Under the pieces are notes generated by a model, which was not told the DNA's origin, did not search any database, and saw only the letters and a list, made by a program, of their open reading frames with translations. The position numbers and the translations under genes are program-made. Shown here one piece after another: positions 17,689 to 26,137 of a DNA stretch of 64,000 nucleotides; within the stretch, counting starts at the first letter, position 1; each line of letters begins with the position of its first letter. The DNA is from Carideicomes alvinocaridis (GTDB lineage Bacteria > Pseudomonadota > Alphaproteobacteria > Rhodobacterales > Rhodobacteraceae): contig SRJI02000001.1 in assembly GCA_005473895.2 (NCBI GenBank), positions 1 through 64,000 of the forward strand, in the 5' to 3' direction.

Positions 17689-18540
17689 TCAGCCCCCTGC
17701 GGGCGGAGGGGGGGCCGCCCCCTCCCCCGCGCCCGCGAAGTGGCGCATGAAATCCACGAACAGCTCGCGTTCGGAGCCGATGCCGAACTTGCGGTAGATG
17801 TTGCTCTTGTGGTTCTTCACCGTCCCCGGCTCGATGGCCAGCGCGGTGGCGATGGCGCCGCCGGTCTGGCCGGAGAGGATCAGCGCCACGATCTCGCGCT
17901 CCCGGTCCGTCAGCTGCGCGAGCTTCGGGTGCCGCTCCAGCAGGCGCGCGGGCACGCCCGGCGCTTCACCGGCGGCGCTGGATTGCGAGGTGCGGCGGAA
18001 CCCTTCCGGGCGATAGCGCAGGTCCTGGCCGTGGATCGCCGCCATCAGCGGAAACGCCTCGCGGAACCTGTCGATCTCGGATCTGCGGTAGCGCTGGCGG
18101 CTGCGGTCGAGGAAGATGCCCAAGCACCAGTCGCCGCCATCCTCCAGCAGCACCCCCACCTCGTCCACGATCCCGGATTCCCCCAGGAAGTCGGCGATAT
18201 AGGGCCCCGCGGCCAGTTCGGGCGTGCGCCGCAGCGACACCACCCCCGGGCGCCGGTTCTGCCGCCAATCCGCGTAGAACGGATCGAAGACGTAGAACCC
18301 GTCGAGATACTGCTCGACGAAGCGGTCCTCGTAATTGTGCCAGGAGACGAATTCGGGCCGCTGGGTGGCCGAGTAGCGGACCACCGTCACCTTGTCATGC
18401 AGCAGCTGCGCGGCGACGAGGTCGATCAGGCGGTCGAGGTAACCGGGCGTCCCGATCGCGCGGACGGCCTCCGACGTGGCCTGCAACCGGGATCGGGGCT
18501 GTCTCATCCTCTGCACGCGTCCTTCTGTGCCGACCGGCAT
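17689..18540 (-). CDS. LuxR-family transcriptional regulator
   Basis: A 283-residue protein with a C-terminal LuxR helix-turn-helix (about residues 205-265: LTDREREIVALILSGQ, then AIEPGTVKNHKSNIYRKFG). The N-terminal 200 residues do not match an autoinducer-binding or receiver domain that I recognise; there is no phosphorylation Asp motif. The last residues are a Pro/Gly tail encoded by a GC hairpin (17705-17725) that could also help end the convergent importer transcript. It diverges from two short-chain dehydrogenases, which are candidate targets. Confidence 0.85.
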   Translation of the reverse strand: MPVGTEGRVQRMRQPRSRLQATSEAVRAIGTPGYLDRLIDLVAAQLLHDKVTVVRYSATQRPEFVSWHNYEDRFVEQYLDGFYVFDPFYADWRQNRRPGVVSLRRTPELAAGPYIADFLGESGIVDEVGVLLEDGGDWCLGIFLDRSRQRYRRSEIDRFREAFPLMAAIHGQDLRYRPEGFRRTSQSSAAGEAPGVPARLLERHPKLAQLTDREREIVALILSGQTGGAIATALAIEPGTVKNHKSNIYRKFGIGSERELFVDFMRHFAGAGEGAAPPPPAGG

Positions 18541-18644
18541 ATATCAACGCCGGGTGGCGGCTTCTAAACACATGTCATGGCCTGCCGCAAATGCGCGGCG
18601 GGCCCCGCGTACATGGAACCGACAAGCACAAGCAGGAGAATCGA

Positions 18645-19415
18645 ATGGGTCGTGTCGACAACAAGATCGCGCTCATCACCGGGGCGGGAATGGGGCTGGG
18701 CCGGGCCTCGTCCGAATTGCTGGCGCGCGAAGGCGCGGAGCTGATCTGCACCGACATCAGCATGCCCGACGTGGAAGAGACCGTGGCCCGCATCCGCGAG
18801 GCCGGTGGCACCGCCCGCGCGCTGGAGCATGACGTGTCCGACCCCGAGGCCTGGGCCCGCGTGGCCGCCGACGTTCACGGCAACGAGGGCAAGCTCGACA
18901 TCCTCGTCAACAATGCCGGCATCGCCCCCATCGGCACGATCGAGAGCTGCGACCTCGAGCAGTTCCGCGCCTCGATGAACGTGAACGGCGAAGGCGTCTT
19001 CCTGGGCTGCAAGCACGCCGTTGCCCTGATGAAGGAACAGCGCGCGGGGTCGATCATCAACCTCAGCTCCATCGACGGGATCATCGGCGAAAGCGAGCTT
19101 CTGGCCTATTGCGCCGCCAAGGGCGCCGTGCGGACGATGACCAAGGCGGTCGCGGTCCATTGCGGCGAACAGGGCTACAACATCCGCTGCAATTCGATCC
19201 ATCCCGGCTATATCTGGACCCCGCAGACCGAGGGCTACCTGTCGGGCCTCGGCAAGCTGGAGGAGACCCGGGCGGCCACCCTGGCGCGGCATCCGATCGG
19301 GCGGCTGGGTGTTCCGGACGACATCGCCAACATGGTGCTCTACCTTGCGAGCGATGAATCGAGCTTCGTCACCGGCGCCGAGATGGTCGTCGATGGCGGC
19401 TACCTGATGGTGTGA
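18645..19415 (+). CDS. Short-chain dehydrogenase/reductase
   Basis: A 256-residue classical SDR that oxidises or reduces an alcohol/ketone with NAD(P). Cofactor motif TGAGMGLG is at residues 12-19, NNAG at 89-92, and the catalytic triad is Ser142, Tyr155 and Lys159. An Asp near residue 37 (ICTDI) after the second strand suggests NAD preference. The ATG at 18645 follows an AGGAGA site; the open frame starts earlier without a good site. It is separated by 3 bp from a second SDR and diverges from the LuxR-type regulator. Confidence 0.92.
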   Translation: MGRVDNKIALITGAGMGLGRASSELLAREGAELICTDISMPDVEETVARIREAGGTARALEHDVSDPEAWARVAADVHGNEGKLDILVNNAGIAPIGTIESCDLEQFRASMNVNGEGVFLGCKHAVALMKEQRAGSIINLSSIDGIIGESELLAYCAAKGAVRTMTKAVAVHCGEQGYNIRCNSIHPGYIWTPQTEGYLSGLGKLEETRAATLARHPIGRLGVPDDIANMVLYLASDESSFVTGAEMVVDGGYLMV

Positions 19416-19418
19416 ACG

Positions 19419-20216
19419 ATGACGGATCTTTCAAACAGGACGGCAATCGTCACCGGGGGCCTGTCGGGCATGGGGCTGGCCATCGCCACCGCCCTCACCC
19501 GCGCGGGCGCCGCGGTGGCCGTGGGCTCGCGCTCGGTGACCGGCAATGAGGATACGCGCTATGCCGCCGAGCTCGACCAGCTGCGCGCGGCGGGGCGTCC
19601 GGTCCATGCCGCACCGCTCGACGTGACGGACCAGGCCAGCATCGACGCCTTCGTCGCCGGGGCCGAGCAGGCGGTCGGCCGCGCGGACATCCTGGTGAAT
19701 GCCGCCGGGATGACGCGGGAACAGCCCGTCTGCGGTCACAGCGACGCGGTGTGGAACGACATCCTCGACACCAACCTCACCGGGGCGTTCCGCATGACCC
19801 GGGCGCTGCTGCCAACGATGATCGAGAACCGCTTCGGCCGGATCGTGAATATCGGCTCCACCGCGGCGACCGTGGGATGGGCGGACAACCCCGCCTATTG
19901 CGCCTCCAAGGCCGGGCTGCTGGGCCTCACCCGCTGCGTGGCGCTGGAAGGCGCGGCGCATGGCGTCAACTGCGTCATGGTCAGCCCCACCTGGGTGGAG
20001 ACCGACCTGATGCGCCGCGATGTCGAGGAGATCGTGGAGCGGGAAGGCAAGGGCCGGTCCTTCGACCAGGCCATGTCCGACATCGCCGAGGAGAACCCGC
20101 AGAAGCGGATCATCCAGCCGCAGGAGATCGCCGACGTGGTGACCTTCCTCTGCGGCGATGCCCCGCGCGGGCTGACCATGGAGAACATCCAGGTCACCGG
20201 CGGCGCGCTCTGGTAG
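19419..20216 (+). CDS. Short-chain dehydrogenase/reductase
   Basis: A 265-residue SDR with the cofactor motif TGGLSGMG at residues 12-19, NAAG at 94-97 and catalytic Ser147, Tyr160 and Lys164. After the second strand it has GSRS, suggesting NADP(H) preference, unlike its upstream partner. It is 3 bp downstream of the first SDR, so the pair is co-transcribed. A possible combined role is successive redox steps on one hydroxy acid or sugar-like compound, or epimerisation through a ketone. The substrate is unknown. It ends convergent with the biotin carboxylase gene. Confidence 0.9.
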   Translation: MTDLSNRTAIVTGGLSGMGLAIATALTRAGAAVAVGSRSVTGNEDTRYAAELDQLRAAGRPVHAAPLDVTDQASIDAFVAGAEQAVGRADILVNAAGMTREQPVCGHSDAVWNDILDTNLTGAFRMTRALLPTMIENRFGRIVNIGSTAATVGWADNPAYCASKAGLLGLTRCVALEGAAHGVNCVMVSPTWVETDLMRRDVEEIVEREGKGRSFDQAMSDIAEENPQKRIIQPQEIADVVTFLCGDAPRGLTMENIQVTGGALW

Positions 20217-20302
20217 CGCGCCCTTGTCGCGGTGCGGCGGGGTCCGGCCGGTCCGGGGAGGACGGGCCGGGCCCCCGCGCCTCGGCGGCGACGGCTGGCC
20301 CC

Positions 20303-21664
20303 TCACGCGGTGGCCAGCATCTCCGAGATGAAGGAGGTGGCATGCCCCGCCTCCCGGAAGGTCGGGTCGGCCAGCACGCGGCGCAGGAAGTCCACGTTGG
20401 TCGACACGCCCGTGATCCGCACCTCCGCCAGCGCCCGGCCGAGCGCCTCGAGCGCAGCCGCGCGGTCGGGCCCGGTGGCGATCACCTTGGCGATCATCGG
20501 GTCGTAGAACGGTGTGATCTCGTCCCCCGGCCGAAGGGCCGTGTCGATCCGCAGCGCCGCGCCCGTCTCCGGCCAGTCGAGCGTGTCGATCCGACCGGGT
20601 GACGGCAGGAAGTTCTTCTCGGGCCGTTCCGCGTAGATCCGCGCCTCCACCGCGTGGCCGGAACAGGCGGGCTCGGATTGCGGGACCGGGGACAGCCGGC
20701 CGGCGGCCTGCTCGATCTGCCAGCGGACGAGGTCGATGCCGGTCACCATCTCCGTCGCCGGATGCTCCACCTGGATGCGGGTATTCATCTCGAGGAACGA
20801 GAAATCCTTGCGGTCGAGGTCGTAGATGAACTCCACCGTGCCGGCGCCCGCGTAGTCCACCGCCTCGGCCAAGTTCACGGCGGCGGTCAGCATCGCCTGC
20901 CGCACCGGGTCGGGAATGCCGGGCGCCGGCGCTTCCTCGATCACCTTCTGGAACCGCCGCTGCACGGAACAGTCGCGGTCGAAGAGGTGGATCGCCGCAC
21001 CGTTGCCGAAGCCGAAGACCTGCACCTCGACGTGCCGGGCGCGGGCCACGAAGCGTTCGAGGTAGATCGTCCCGTCCCCGAAGGAGCGTTCGGCCATGGT
21101 CTGCGTGGCCTCCACCACCTTGGCCAACTGGCCGGGCGCATCGACGCGGCGCATGCCGATGCCGCCGCCGCCGGCCGCCGCCTTGACCAGCAGCGGAAAG
21201 CCGAGCCTGTCGGCCTCCGCCTCCAGCCCCTCGGTGTCACCGGCGGCGAAGCGGCGGCTGCCCTCCAGCACCGGCACCCCGGCCTCGCGGGCCAGCCGGC
21301 GGGCATTGTCCTTGTCGCCCATCCGCTCGATGATGTCGGCCTCCGGCCCGATCCACACCAGACCGGCGGCCTGCACCGCGCGGGCGAAATCGGGGGATTC
21401 CGACAGGAAGCCATAGCCCGGGTGGATGGCGTCCGCGCCTGCCCGTCGGGCCGCCTCGATGATCCGGTCGGCCCGCAGGTAGCTGTCCCGCGCCGCCGCC
21501 GGGCCGATCGGGTAGCTCTCATCGGCCATGGACACGTGGGCGGCGCCCGCGTCCGCCTCCGAATGGACGGCGACGCTGGCGATCCCCATCGCCCGGCAGG
21601 TGGAGATGATGCGGCAGGCGATTTCACCGCGATTGGCGACGAGCACTTTCTGTATCTCGGGCAT
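20303..21664 (-). CDS. Biotin carboxylase subunit (AccC-like) of an acyl-CoA carboxylase
   Basis: A 453-residue ATP-grasp enzyme that carboxylates biotin on a carrier protein. Seen are the N-terminal LVANRGEIACRI, the glycine-rich loop KAAAGGGGIGM (about residues 162-172) and the catalytic block EMNTRIQVEHPATE. It ends after the biotin carboxylase C-domain, with no attached biotinyl domain, which fits the separate 73-residue carrier encoded upstream. It is the last gene (15 bp gap) of the nine-gene GntR/CoA-transferase/carboxylase/TRAP operon. It is probably not the housekeeping accC, because it lies with catabolic carboxyltransferases. Confidence 0.93.
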   Translation of the reverse strand: MPEIQKVLVANRGEIACRIISTCRAMGIASVAVHSEADAGAAHVSMADESYPIGPAAARDSYLRADRIIEAARRAGADAIHPGYGFLSESPDFARAVQAAGLVWIGPEADIIERMGDKDNARRLAREAGVPVLEGSRRFAAGDTEGLEAEADRLGFPLLVKAAAGGGGIGMRRVDAPGQLAKVVEATQTMAERSFGDGTIYLERFVARARHVEVQVFGFGNGAAIHLFDRDCSVQRRFQKVIEEAPAPGIPDPVRQAMLTAAVNLAEAVDYAGAGTVEFIYDLDRKDFSFLEMNTRIQVEHPATEMVTGIDLVRWQIEQAAGRLSPVPQSEPACSGHAVEARIYAERPEKNFLPSPGRIDTLDWPETGAALRIDTALRPGDEITPFYDPMIAKVIATGPDRAAALEALGRALAEVRITGVSTNVDFLRRVLADPTFREAGHATSFISEMLATA

Positions 21665-21679
21665 TTGGCTTCCTCTTGG

Positions 21680-23002
21680 TCAGTACGTAGCGATGGTCAT
21701 GTTGAGCGCGTTGAGCAGCAGCGCACCAAGCGAGGCGAAGGCCGGGGCGAAGATCATGTTGCGGCCAAGGATGAGCTGCCCGCGGGTCAGCCCGCCGAAG
21801 CTCATCGTCACCATGAGCAGCAGCCCGGAAAAGGCGACCATGGCCGACGCGCTCCACCCCACGAGCACCGCGCCCACCAGCACCACGTCGGCCAGCCCGG
21901 GATGCCGGCCGGCAAAGACCGCCAGCATGATCGAGGCCGACACGATCGGGTGGACGCAGAGCATGCTGGCCGCGATCATGCTGAGCGGCACCAGGAACAG
22001 GATCGCCAGCGGCGACAGCGCGTTCAGGCCGGAGGCGGCGATAAGTTCCGCCACCGCCGGGCTTTCGCGCAGGACCAGCCCCAGCGTGAAGGCCAGCGCC
22101 ACGATGGCGACATCGGCGCCGATATTGGTGATCCGCGCCGCGGTCGCGGCAAAGAGGGCGCGGCCGGCCGCGCGCCTGCGGCCCGCCGCCTCGGCCCGGC
22201 TGAGCACCAGCATCAGGCACAGGACCGGGATCGCGAGGCAGGCCGCCTCCAGCGAGGAGAGCGGGCTGACCGACCGCAGCAGCACGACCGCCGCCCCCGC
22301 CACCAGCACCAGCGGCACGAAATCCCGCAGCGCCACGAGCGCGGCGAGCGCCGTGCGCAGCGGGGCCGGCGTGCGCAGCATCAGAAGGGCGAGCAGGATG
22401 CCCGCCGCGGACAGCGCGATGCCCACCAGGATCACCTGCCACAGCGGCACGTCGGGCAGAAAGCTCGCCACCACGGCGAGCGCCACGAAGAAGGGCGACC
22501 AGGTCAGCGCCAGCGCCGTGCCCGCCACGGCCGAGACGGCATCCTCGCGCCGCGCCGTGGCATCCACCGGGTCGGCGAAGACCGGCGAGAGGATCGCGAC
22601 CGAGCCGATGGCCAGCACGCTGCCCAGCACGTTGGCCCCGACGAGCAGCCAGGCCGGCCGGGCGCGCGGGTCGGTGGCCTGCAGCCGGTCGCGAAAGCTC
22701 AGCACCCGCGGATCGCTTTCCGCCACCGTCCGCAGAAGCTGCGCCGAGGGCACGAAGGCGGCGAAGACCAGCGTGTGGGTGAAGGCGGAGGCAAGGCTCA
22801 GCGGTGCGCCGTCCTCGAGCGCGACCAGCAGGGCGGCCAGCGCGATGGCGCCCGCCAGCAGCTGGTTCATCAGCGAGGATCCTGCCAGCGATGCGGCGAG
22901 GTAGAGGAAGAAGACCGCGCTCGCCGCGATGGCGATGGCCGGGACGTGGAACAGGATGTCCATCAGCGCCAGCGGCCACAGCACGAGGATGAGCCGGCCC
23001 AT
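21680..23002 (-). CDS. Polytopic membrane protein of unknown family, TRAP-operon associated
   Basis: A 440-residue, very hydrophobic protein with about eleven or twelve predicted membrane helices and few soluble loops. I do not recognise a family with confidence. The spacing of helices and the conserved-looking stretch around ASMLCVHPIVSASIM recall ion-transporter superfamily permeases. It starts at an ATG 5 bp after the fused TRAP permease and ends 15 bp before the biotin carboxylase, so it is firmly inside the operon. It may be a second transporter, an exporter for a product, or an accessory part of the TRAP system. Confidence 0.75.
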   Translation of the reverse strand: MGRLILVLWPLALMDILFHVPAIAIAASAVFFLYLAASLAGSSLMNQLLAGAIALAALLVALEDGAPLSLASAFTHTLVFAAFVPSAQLLRTVAESDPRVLSFRDRLQATDPRARPAWLLVGANVLGSVLAIGSVAILSPVFADPVDATARREDAVSAVAGTALALTWSPFFVALAVVASFLPDVPLWQVILVGIALSAAGILLALLMLRTPAPLRTALAALVALRDFVPLVLVAGAAVVLLRSVSPLSSLEAACLAIPVLCLMLVLSRAEAAGRRRAAGRALFAATAARITNIGADVAIVALAFTLGLVLRESPAVAELIAASGLNALSPLAILFLVPLSMIAASMLCVHPIVSASIMLAVFAGRHPGLADVVLVGAVLVGWSASAMVAFSGLLLMVTMSFGGLTRGQLILGRNMIFAPAFASLGALLLNALNMTIATY

Positions 23003-23007
23003 CGCCG

Positions 23008-24975
23008 CTACCCGTGCGTGCCGGTCTGTTCCCTCGCCGCGGCACTGCCCCGTGCCTCGGCCATGTGCTGCGTCACGCCCACGGCCGCGAGCGCGAGGAT
23101 CGCCAGCACGTCGAGATACCAGAGCCCCGAGGCGACCGCGACGCCGATCAGCCCCAGCAGCACCGCCAGCGGGGCGGGCACCGGGCGCAGGTAGAAGCGG
23201 CCGGTCGCGATGGCCAGCAGGATCGAGGCGACCAGACCCATCAGCGCGGCCCAGGCGATCTCGGCCGGGCTGCCGCGCAGCAGCACCGCCTCGCGGAACA
23301 CGAAGAAGAAGGGCAGCAGGTATTTCATCGCCGCCAGCCGCATCGAATCCAGACAGATCGGCCACCAATGGGTCCGCGCGATCACCGAGGCGGCGAAGAC
23401 CGCGGTACAGACCGGCGGCGTCAGGGCCGACAGCAGCGCGGAGTAGAAGACGAAGAAATGCGCCACGATCGGATCGAGGCCCAGCTGGATCAGCGCCGGC
23501 GCCGCGACCGCGGCCGCCAGCAGGTAGGCGGCGGTCGTGGGCATCCCCATGCCGAGGATCAGCGCCACGATCATGGCAAAGGCGGTGCCCGCCAGCAGCC
23601 CGCCATTGGCGGCGACGCCCATGATGCTTTCGCTCAGCTTGATGCCGACGCCGGTCAGCCCGATCAGCGACAGGGTGATCTGCGCGCAGACCAGCAGCGC
23701 CAGGATGCTGAGGATGCTGCCCGCCGCCATCACCGCGCCGTCCATCAGCGCGCGCAGCCGCTTGAGCTGTTCCCGGGCGTCGAAGCCGCCGAAGGCGAGG
23801 AACAGCACGATGTTGGTGACGATCCCGTAGAAGGCCGCCAGCGTGGGCGTGCGGCCGGCGAACATCGCGCCCAGCGTGACCACCAGCGTCAGGGCCAGCG
23901 GCAGGATGCGCCGGGGATGCAGCACGTCGCGCAGCTCGGGGACTTCGCCGGCATCGAAGGGCTTCATCCCCTCGCGGCGCGCCTCGATATCGACCGAGAA
24001 CCAGACGCAGGCGAAGAACAGGAAGGCGGGGATGATCGCCGCGTAGACGATATCGAGATAGGGCACGCCCAGCAGTTCGGCCATGACGAAGGCCCCGGCC
24101 CCCATGATGGGCGGCGTGAGCTGCCCGCCGGACGAGGCCGTGGCCTCCACCGCGCCGGCAAAGCTCGGCTTGTAGCCCAGTCGCTTCATGGCGGGGATGG
24201 TGAAGTTGCCGGTGGTGGCGACATTGGCCACCGCGGCGCCGTTCAGCATCCCGAACAGCGCGCTGGAGACGGTGGCGACCTTGGCCGCCCCGCCCGGCCG
24301 GCGCCCGGCCACGAGCAGCGCGATGTCCATGAAGCTGCGCGCGCCGCCGGTGGCGATCAGCATGGAGCCGAAGATGATGAAGATGGCGATCAGGTTGGCC
24401 GAGAGCCCGGTCACCAGCCCCCACAGCCCCTCGGTGCCGAGAAACAGGTATTCCACCACGTAGGTCAGGGAAAATCCGGTATGCCCCCATTTCCCGCCGA
24501 TCATGTCGCCGAACAGCGCGTAGAGCAGCGCCGCGACCGCGAGGATGGGCAGCGCCATGCCGGTGGTGCGGTAGGCCGCGACCAGCACCAGCAGGATGAG
24601 CGCCACCGCGGCGGCGATCTCGCCCGGGCTGGCGACGATCATGAAGGATTCGGTGATCCGCGTTTCCTGCGACACCACGTAGAGGCAGATGCCGCCGGCC
24701 AGCAGCGCGCCCGCCACCCTGAGCACCAGCCCGAACCGCGTGGCGAGAAATCCGCGCGGCCGCCCGGTCATCACCCCGAGGGTGAGATAGGCGATCGACA
24801 GGCCCAGACCCACGTGAAGCGATCTCTGGACCAGCGGCTGGAACTGGCCGAACCCGGCGGTGAAGACGTGGAAGCCCACAAGCACGAGACTGAGAAGCAG
24901 CACGATGCGCCCCATGACGCCATGCGTCTCGAAGGGCGCGACGTCGGTCTCGGAATCCGCGGCGATGTCAGTCAT
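23008..24975 (-). CDS. TRAP transporter fused permease (4TM/12TM), TAXI type
   Basis: A 655-residue inner-membrane protein combining the small (DctQ-like) and large (DctM-like) TRAP permease parts, as is usual in TAXI-type systems. The N-terminal quarter holds the small-subunit helices. The large domain contains the glycine/proline-rich motifs TASSGGQLTPPIMGAGAF and LGMGMPTTAAYLLAA. It drives sodium- or proton-coupled uptake of an organic acid delivered by the TAXI binding protein encoded 67 bp upstream. A GC hairpin lies in that gap. Confidence 0.94.
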   Translation of the reverse strand: MTDIAADSETDVAPFETHGVMGRIVLLLSLVLVGFHVFTAGFGQFQPLVQRSLHVGLGLSIAYLTLGVMTGRPRGFLATRFGLVLRVAGALLAGGICLYVVSQETRITESFMIVASPGEIAAAVALILLVLVAAYRTTGMALPILAVAALLYALFGDMIGGKWGHTGFSLTYVVEYLFLGTEGLWGLVTGLSANLIAIFIIFGSMLIATGGARSFMDIALLVAGRRPGGAAKVATVSSALFGMLNGAAVANVATTGNFTIPAMKRLGYKPSFAGAVEATASSGGQLTPPIMGAGAFVMAELLGVPYLDIVYAAIIPAFLFFACVWFSVDIEARREGMKPFDAGEVPELRDVLHPRRILPLALTLVVTLGAMFAGRTPTLAAFYGIVTNIVLFLAFGGFDAREQLKRLRALMDGAVMAAGSILSILALLVCAQITLSLIGLTGVGIKLSESIMGVAANGGLLAGTAFAMIVALILGMGMPTTAAYLLAAAVAAPALIQLGLDPIVAHFFVFYSALLSALTPPVCTAVFAASVIARTHWWPICLDSMRLAAMKYLLPFFFVFREAVLLRGSPAEIAWAALMGLVASILLAIATGRFYLRPVPAPLAVLLGLIGVAVASGLWYLDVLAILALAAVGVTQHMAEARGSAAAREQTGTHG

Positions 24976-25011
24976 GGCGTTCGGTGCTTTCGGGTTGGAC
25001 CGGCAGGAAGC

Positions 25012-25033
25012 GGCCCCCCGGCTGCGGGGGGCC
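25012..25033 (-). other. GC-rich hairpin between TAXI and TRAP permease genes
   Basis: GGCCCCCC (25012-25019) and GGGGGGCC (25026-25033) form a perfect 8-bp GC stem with a 6-nt loop, just 9 bp past the TAXI stop codon. There is no T tract, so full termination is unlikely. It is well placed to stabilise the binding-protein mRNA against 3' exonucleases or to attenuate read-through, giving more binding protein than permease. Confidence 0.6.
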
Positions 25034-25042
25034 GACAGGGGA

Positions 25043-26029
25043 TCACTTCATTTCCGGCGGAACGAGTTCCTCGGGGACCTCGATGCCGCGCGACCGGTAG
25101 AACTTCACCGCGCCCGCGTGCAGCGGAATGTTGATCAGGTCGACGCTGTCCTGAAGCACGTCCACGTCCGCGAAGCTCGGGAAGGCATTGGTCTGCACGT
25201 CCGGATTGTCCGCGATCGCCTCGAGGATCGCCATCACCTGTTCGTCGCTCAGCGCGTCGCTGGTGGTGAACTCGCCGATCACCTGCACCGGCACGGTGAA
25301 GGCGGGGAAGTCCTCGACCTCGCCATCCGCGTAGGAGGCGAAGCTGACGAAGGGCAGCGCCTCCTGGACCTTGGCCTTTTCCTCGTCGGTGAAGCTCAGC
25401 ATGTTGATCGGGGTAAAGGCCTGCAGCTCCATGGTGGTGCCGTCGATGGAGCCGGCGCCGCCTGCCTTGACGTAGCCGACGGAGCGTCCGTCCTTCACCG
25501 CGTCCACCGCGTCGCTCAGCGTCAGGCGCTGGAAGTCGGGCTGGATGCCCAGGACCTCGAGCATCTGGATCGCCAGCTGTTCGGTGGCCGAGCCGCGCTG
25601 CCCGGGGGTGAAGGGCTTGCCCTCCAGGTCCGGCAGGCTGCCGACGCCGCTATCCTCGCGCACCACCCAGGCCTGCGTCGCCGGGGAGTGGACCCAGAGG
25701 CCGCGCAGGTTGGGCATGGCCTGGCCCTCGAACTTGCCGATGCCGGAATAGGCCTGGTAGATCGTCGCGTAGGTTCCGAGGCCCATGTCCACCTGCCCGC
25801 GTGCGAGCCGGGCGAGGTTGTCCACCGCCCCGCCCGTCACGATCACGGTGATGTCGAGGTCCTCGGCATTGTCGTTGATCGCCTTCGCCGCGGAGACGGC
25901 ATAGGTGTAGTGCACCGAGCTCTGTGCCGTGGAGCCGAAGGCGACGCGTTCCTGCGCGGCCAGCGGCGTGGCCAGCGCCAGTGCGGCGGTGATCGCGGTC
26001 GACGCGATCAAACCCTTGAATGTCTTCAT
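25043..26029 (-). CDS. TAXI-family TRAP transporter substrate-binding protein
   Basis: A 328-residue periplasmic protein with a signal peptide (about residues 1-25, ending LATPLAAQ). The mature sequence has TAXI family features: VAFGSTAQSSVHYTYAVSAAKAIN near the N-terminus and a central region with GQVDMGLGTYAT. It captures the substrate for the fused TRAP permease. TAXI proteins bind a range of carboxylates; the operon suggests an organic acid that is then CoA-activated and carboxylated. It is flanked by two hairpins in the transcript. Confidence 0.93.
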   Translation of the reverse strand: MKTFKGLIASTAITAALALATPLAAQERVAFGSTAQSSVHYTYAVSAAKAINDNAEDLDITVIVTGGAVDNLARLARGQVDMGLGTYATIYQAYSGIGKFEGQAMPNLRGLWVHSPATQAWVVREDSGVGSLPDLEGKPFTPGQRGSATEQLAIQMLEVLGIQPDFQRLTLSDAVDAVKDGRSVGYVKAGGAGSIDGTTMELQAFTPINMLSFTDEEKAKVQEALPFVSFASYADGEVEDFPAFTVPVQVIGEFTTSDALSDEQVMAILEAIADNPDVQTNAFPSFADVDVLQDSVDLINIPLHAGAVKFYRSRGIEVPEELVPPEMK

Positions 26030-26054
26030 TTTTCGTTTCCTCCCGTTGAATCGT

Positions 26055-26075
26055 CCCGCCGTTCCTCGCGGCGGG
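26055..26075 (-). other. Hairpin upstream of the TAXI gene
   Basis: CCCGCCG (26055-26061) and CGGCGGG (26069-26075) form a 7-bp stem with a 7-nt loop in the 108-bp gap between the carboxyltransferase and the TAXI gene. With the hairpin at 25012-25033 it brackets the TAXI coding region and may protect the 5' end of a processed transcript. Confidence 0.45.
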
Positions 26076-26137
26076 TCATCTTCCTTCCGTCTGTCGCTTT
26101 GGCTGGTCCTCCCCTGTCTGCGTTCGAAGGCGTGCGG

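Noticed and set aside
17705-17725. GC hairpin at the end of the LuxR-type gene considered as a terminator for the betaine operon
   Set aside because: It lies in coding sequence for a Pro/Gly tail and lacks a T tract.
20654-23194. Long plus-strand open frame opposite biotin carboxylase and the polytopic membrane protein
   Set aside because: Low-complexity Arg/His/Gln/Asp sequence, antisense to real genes; a shadow frame of high-GC coding DNA.
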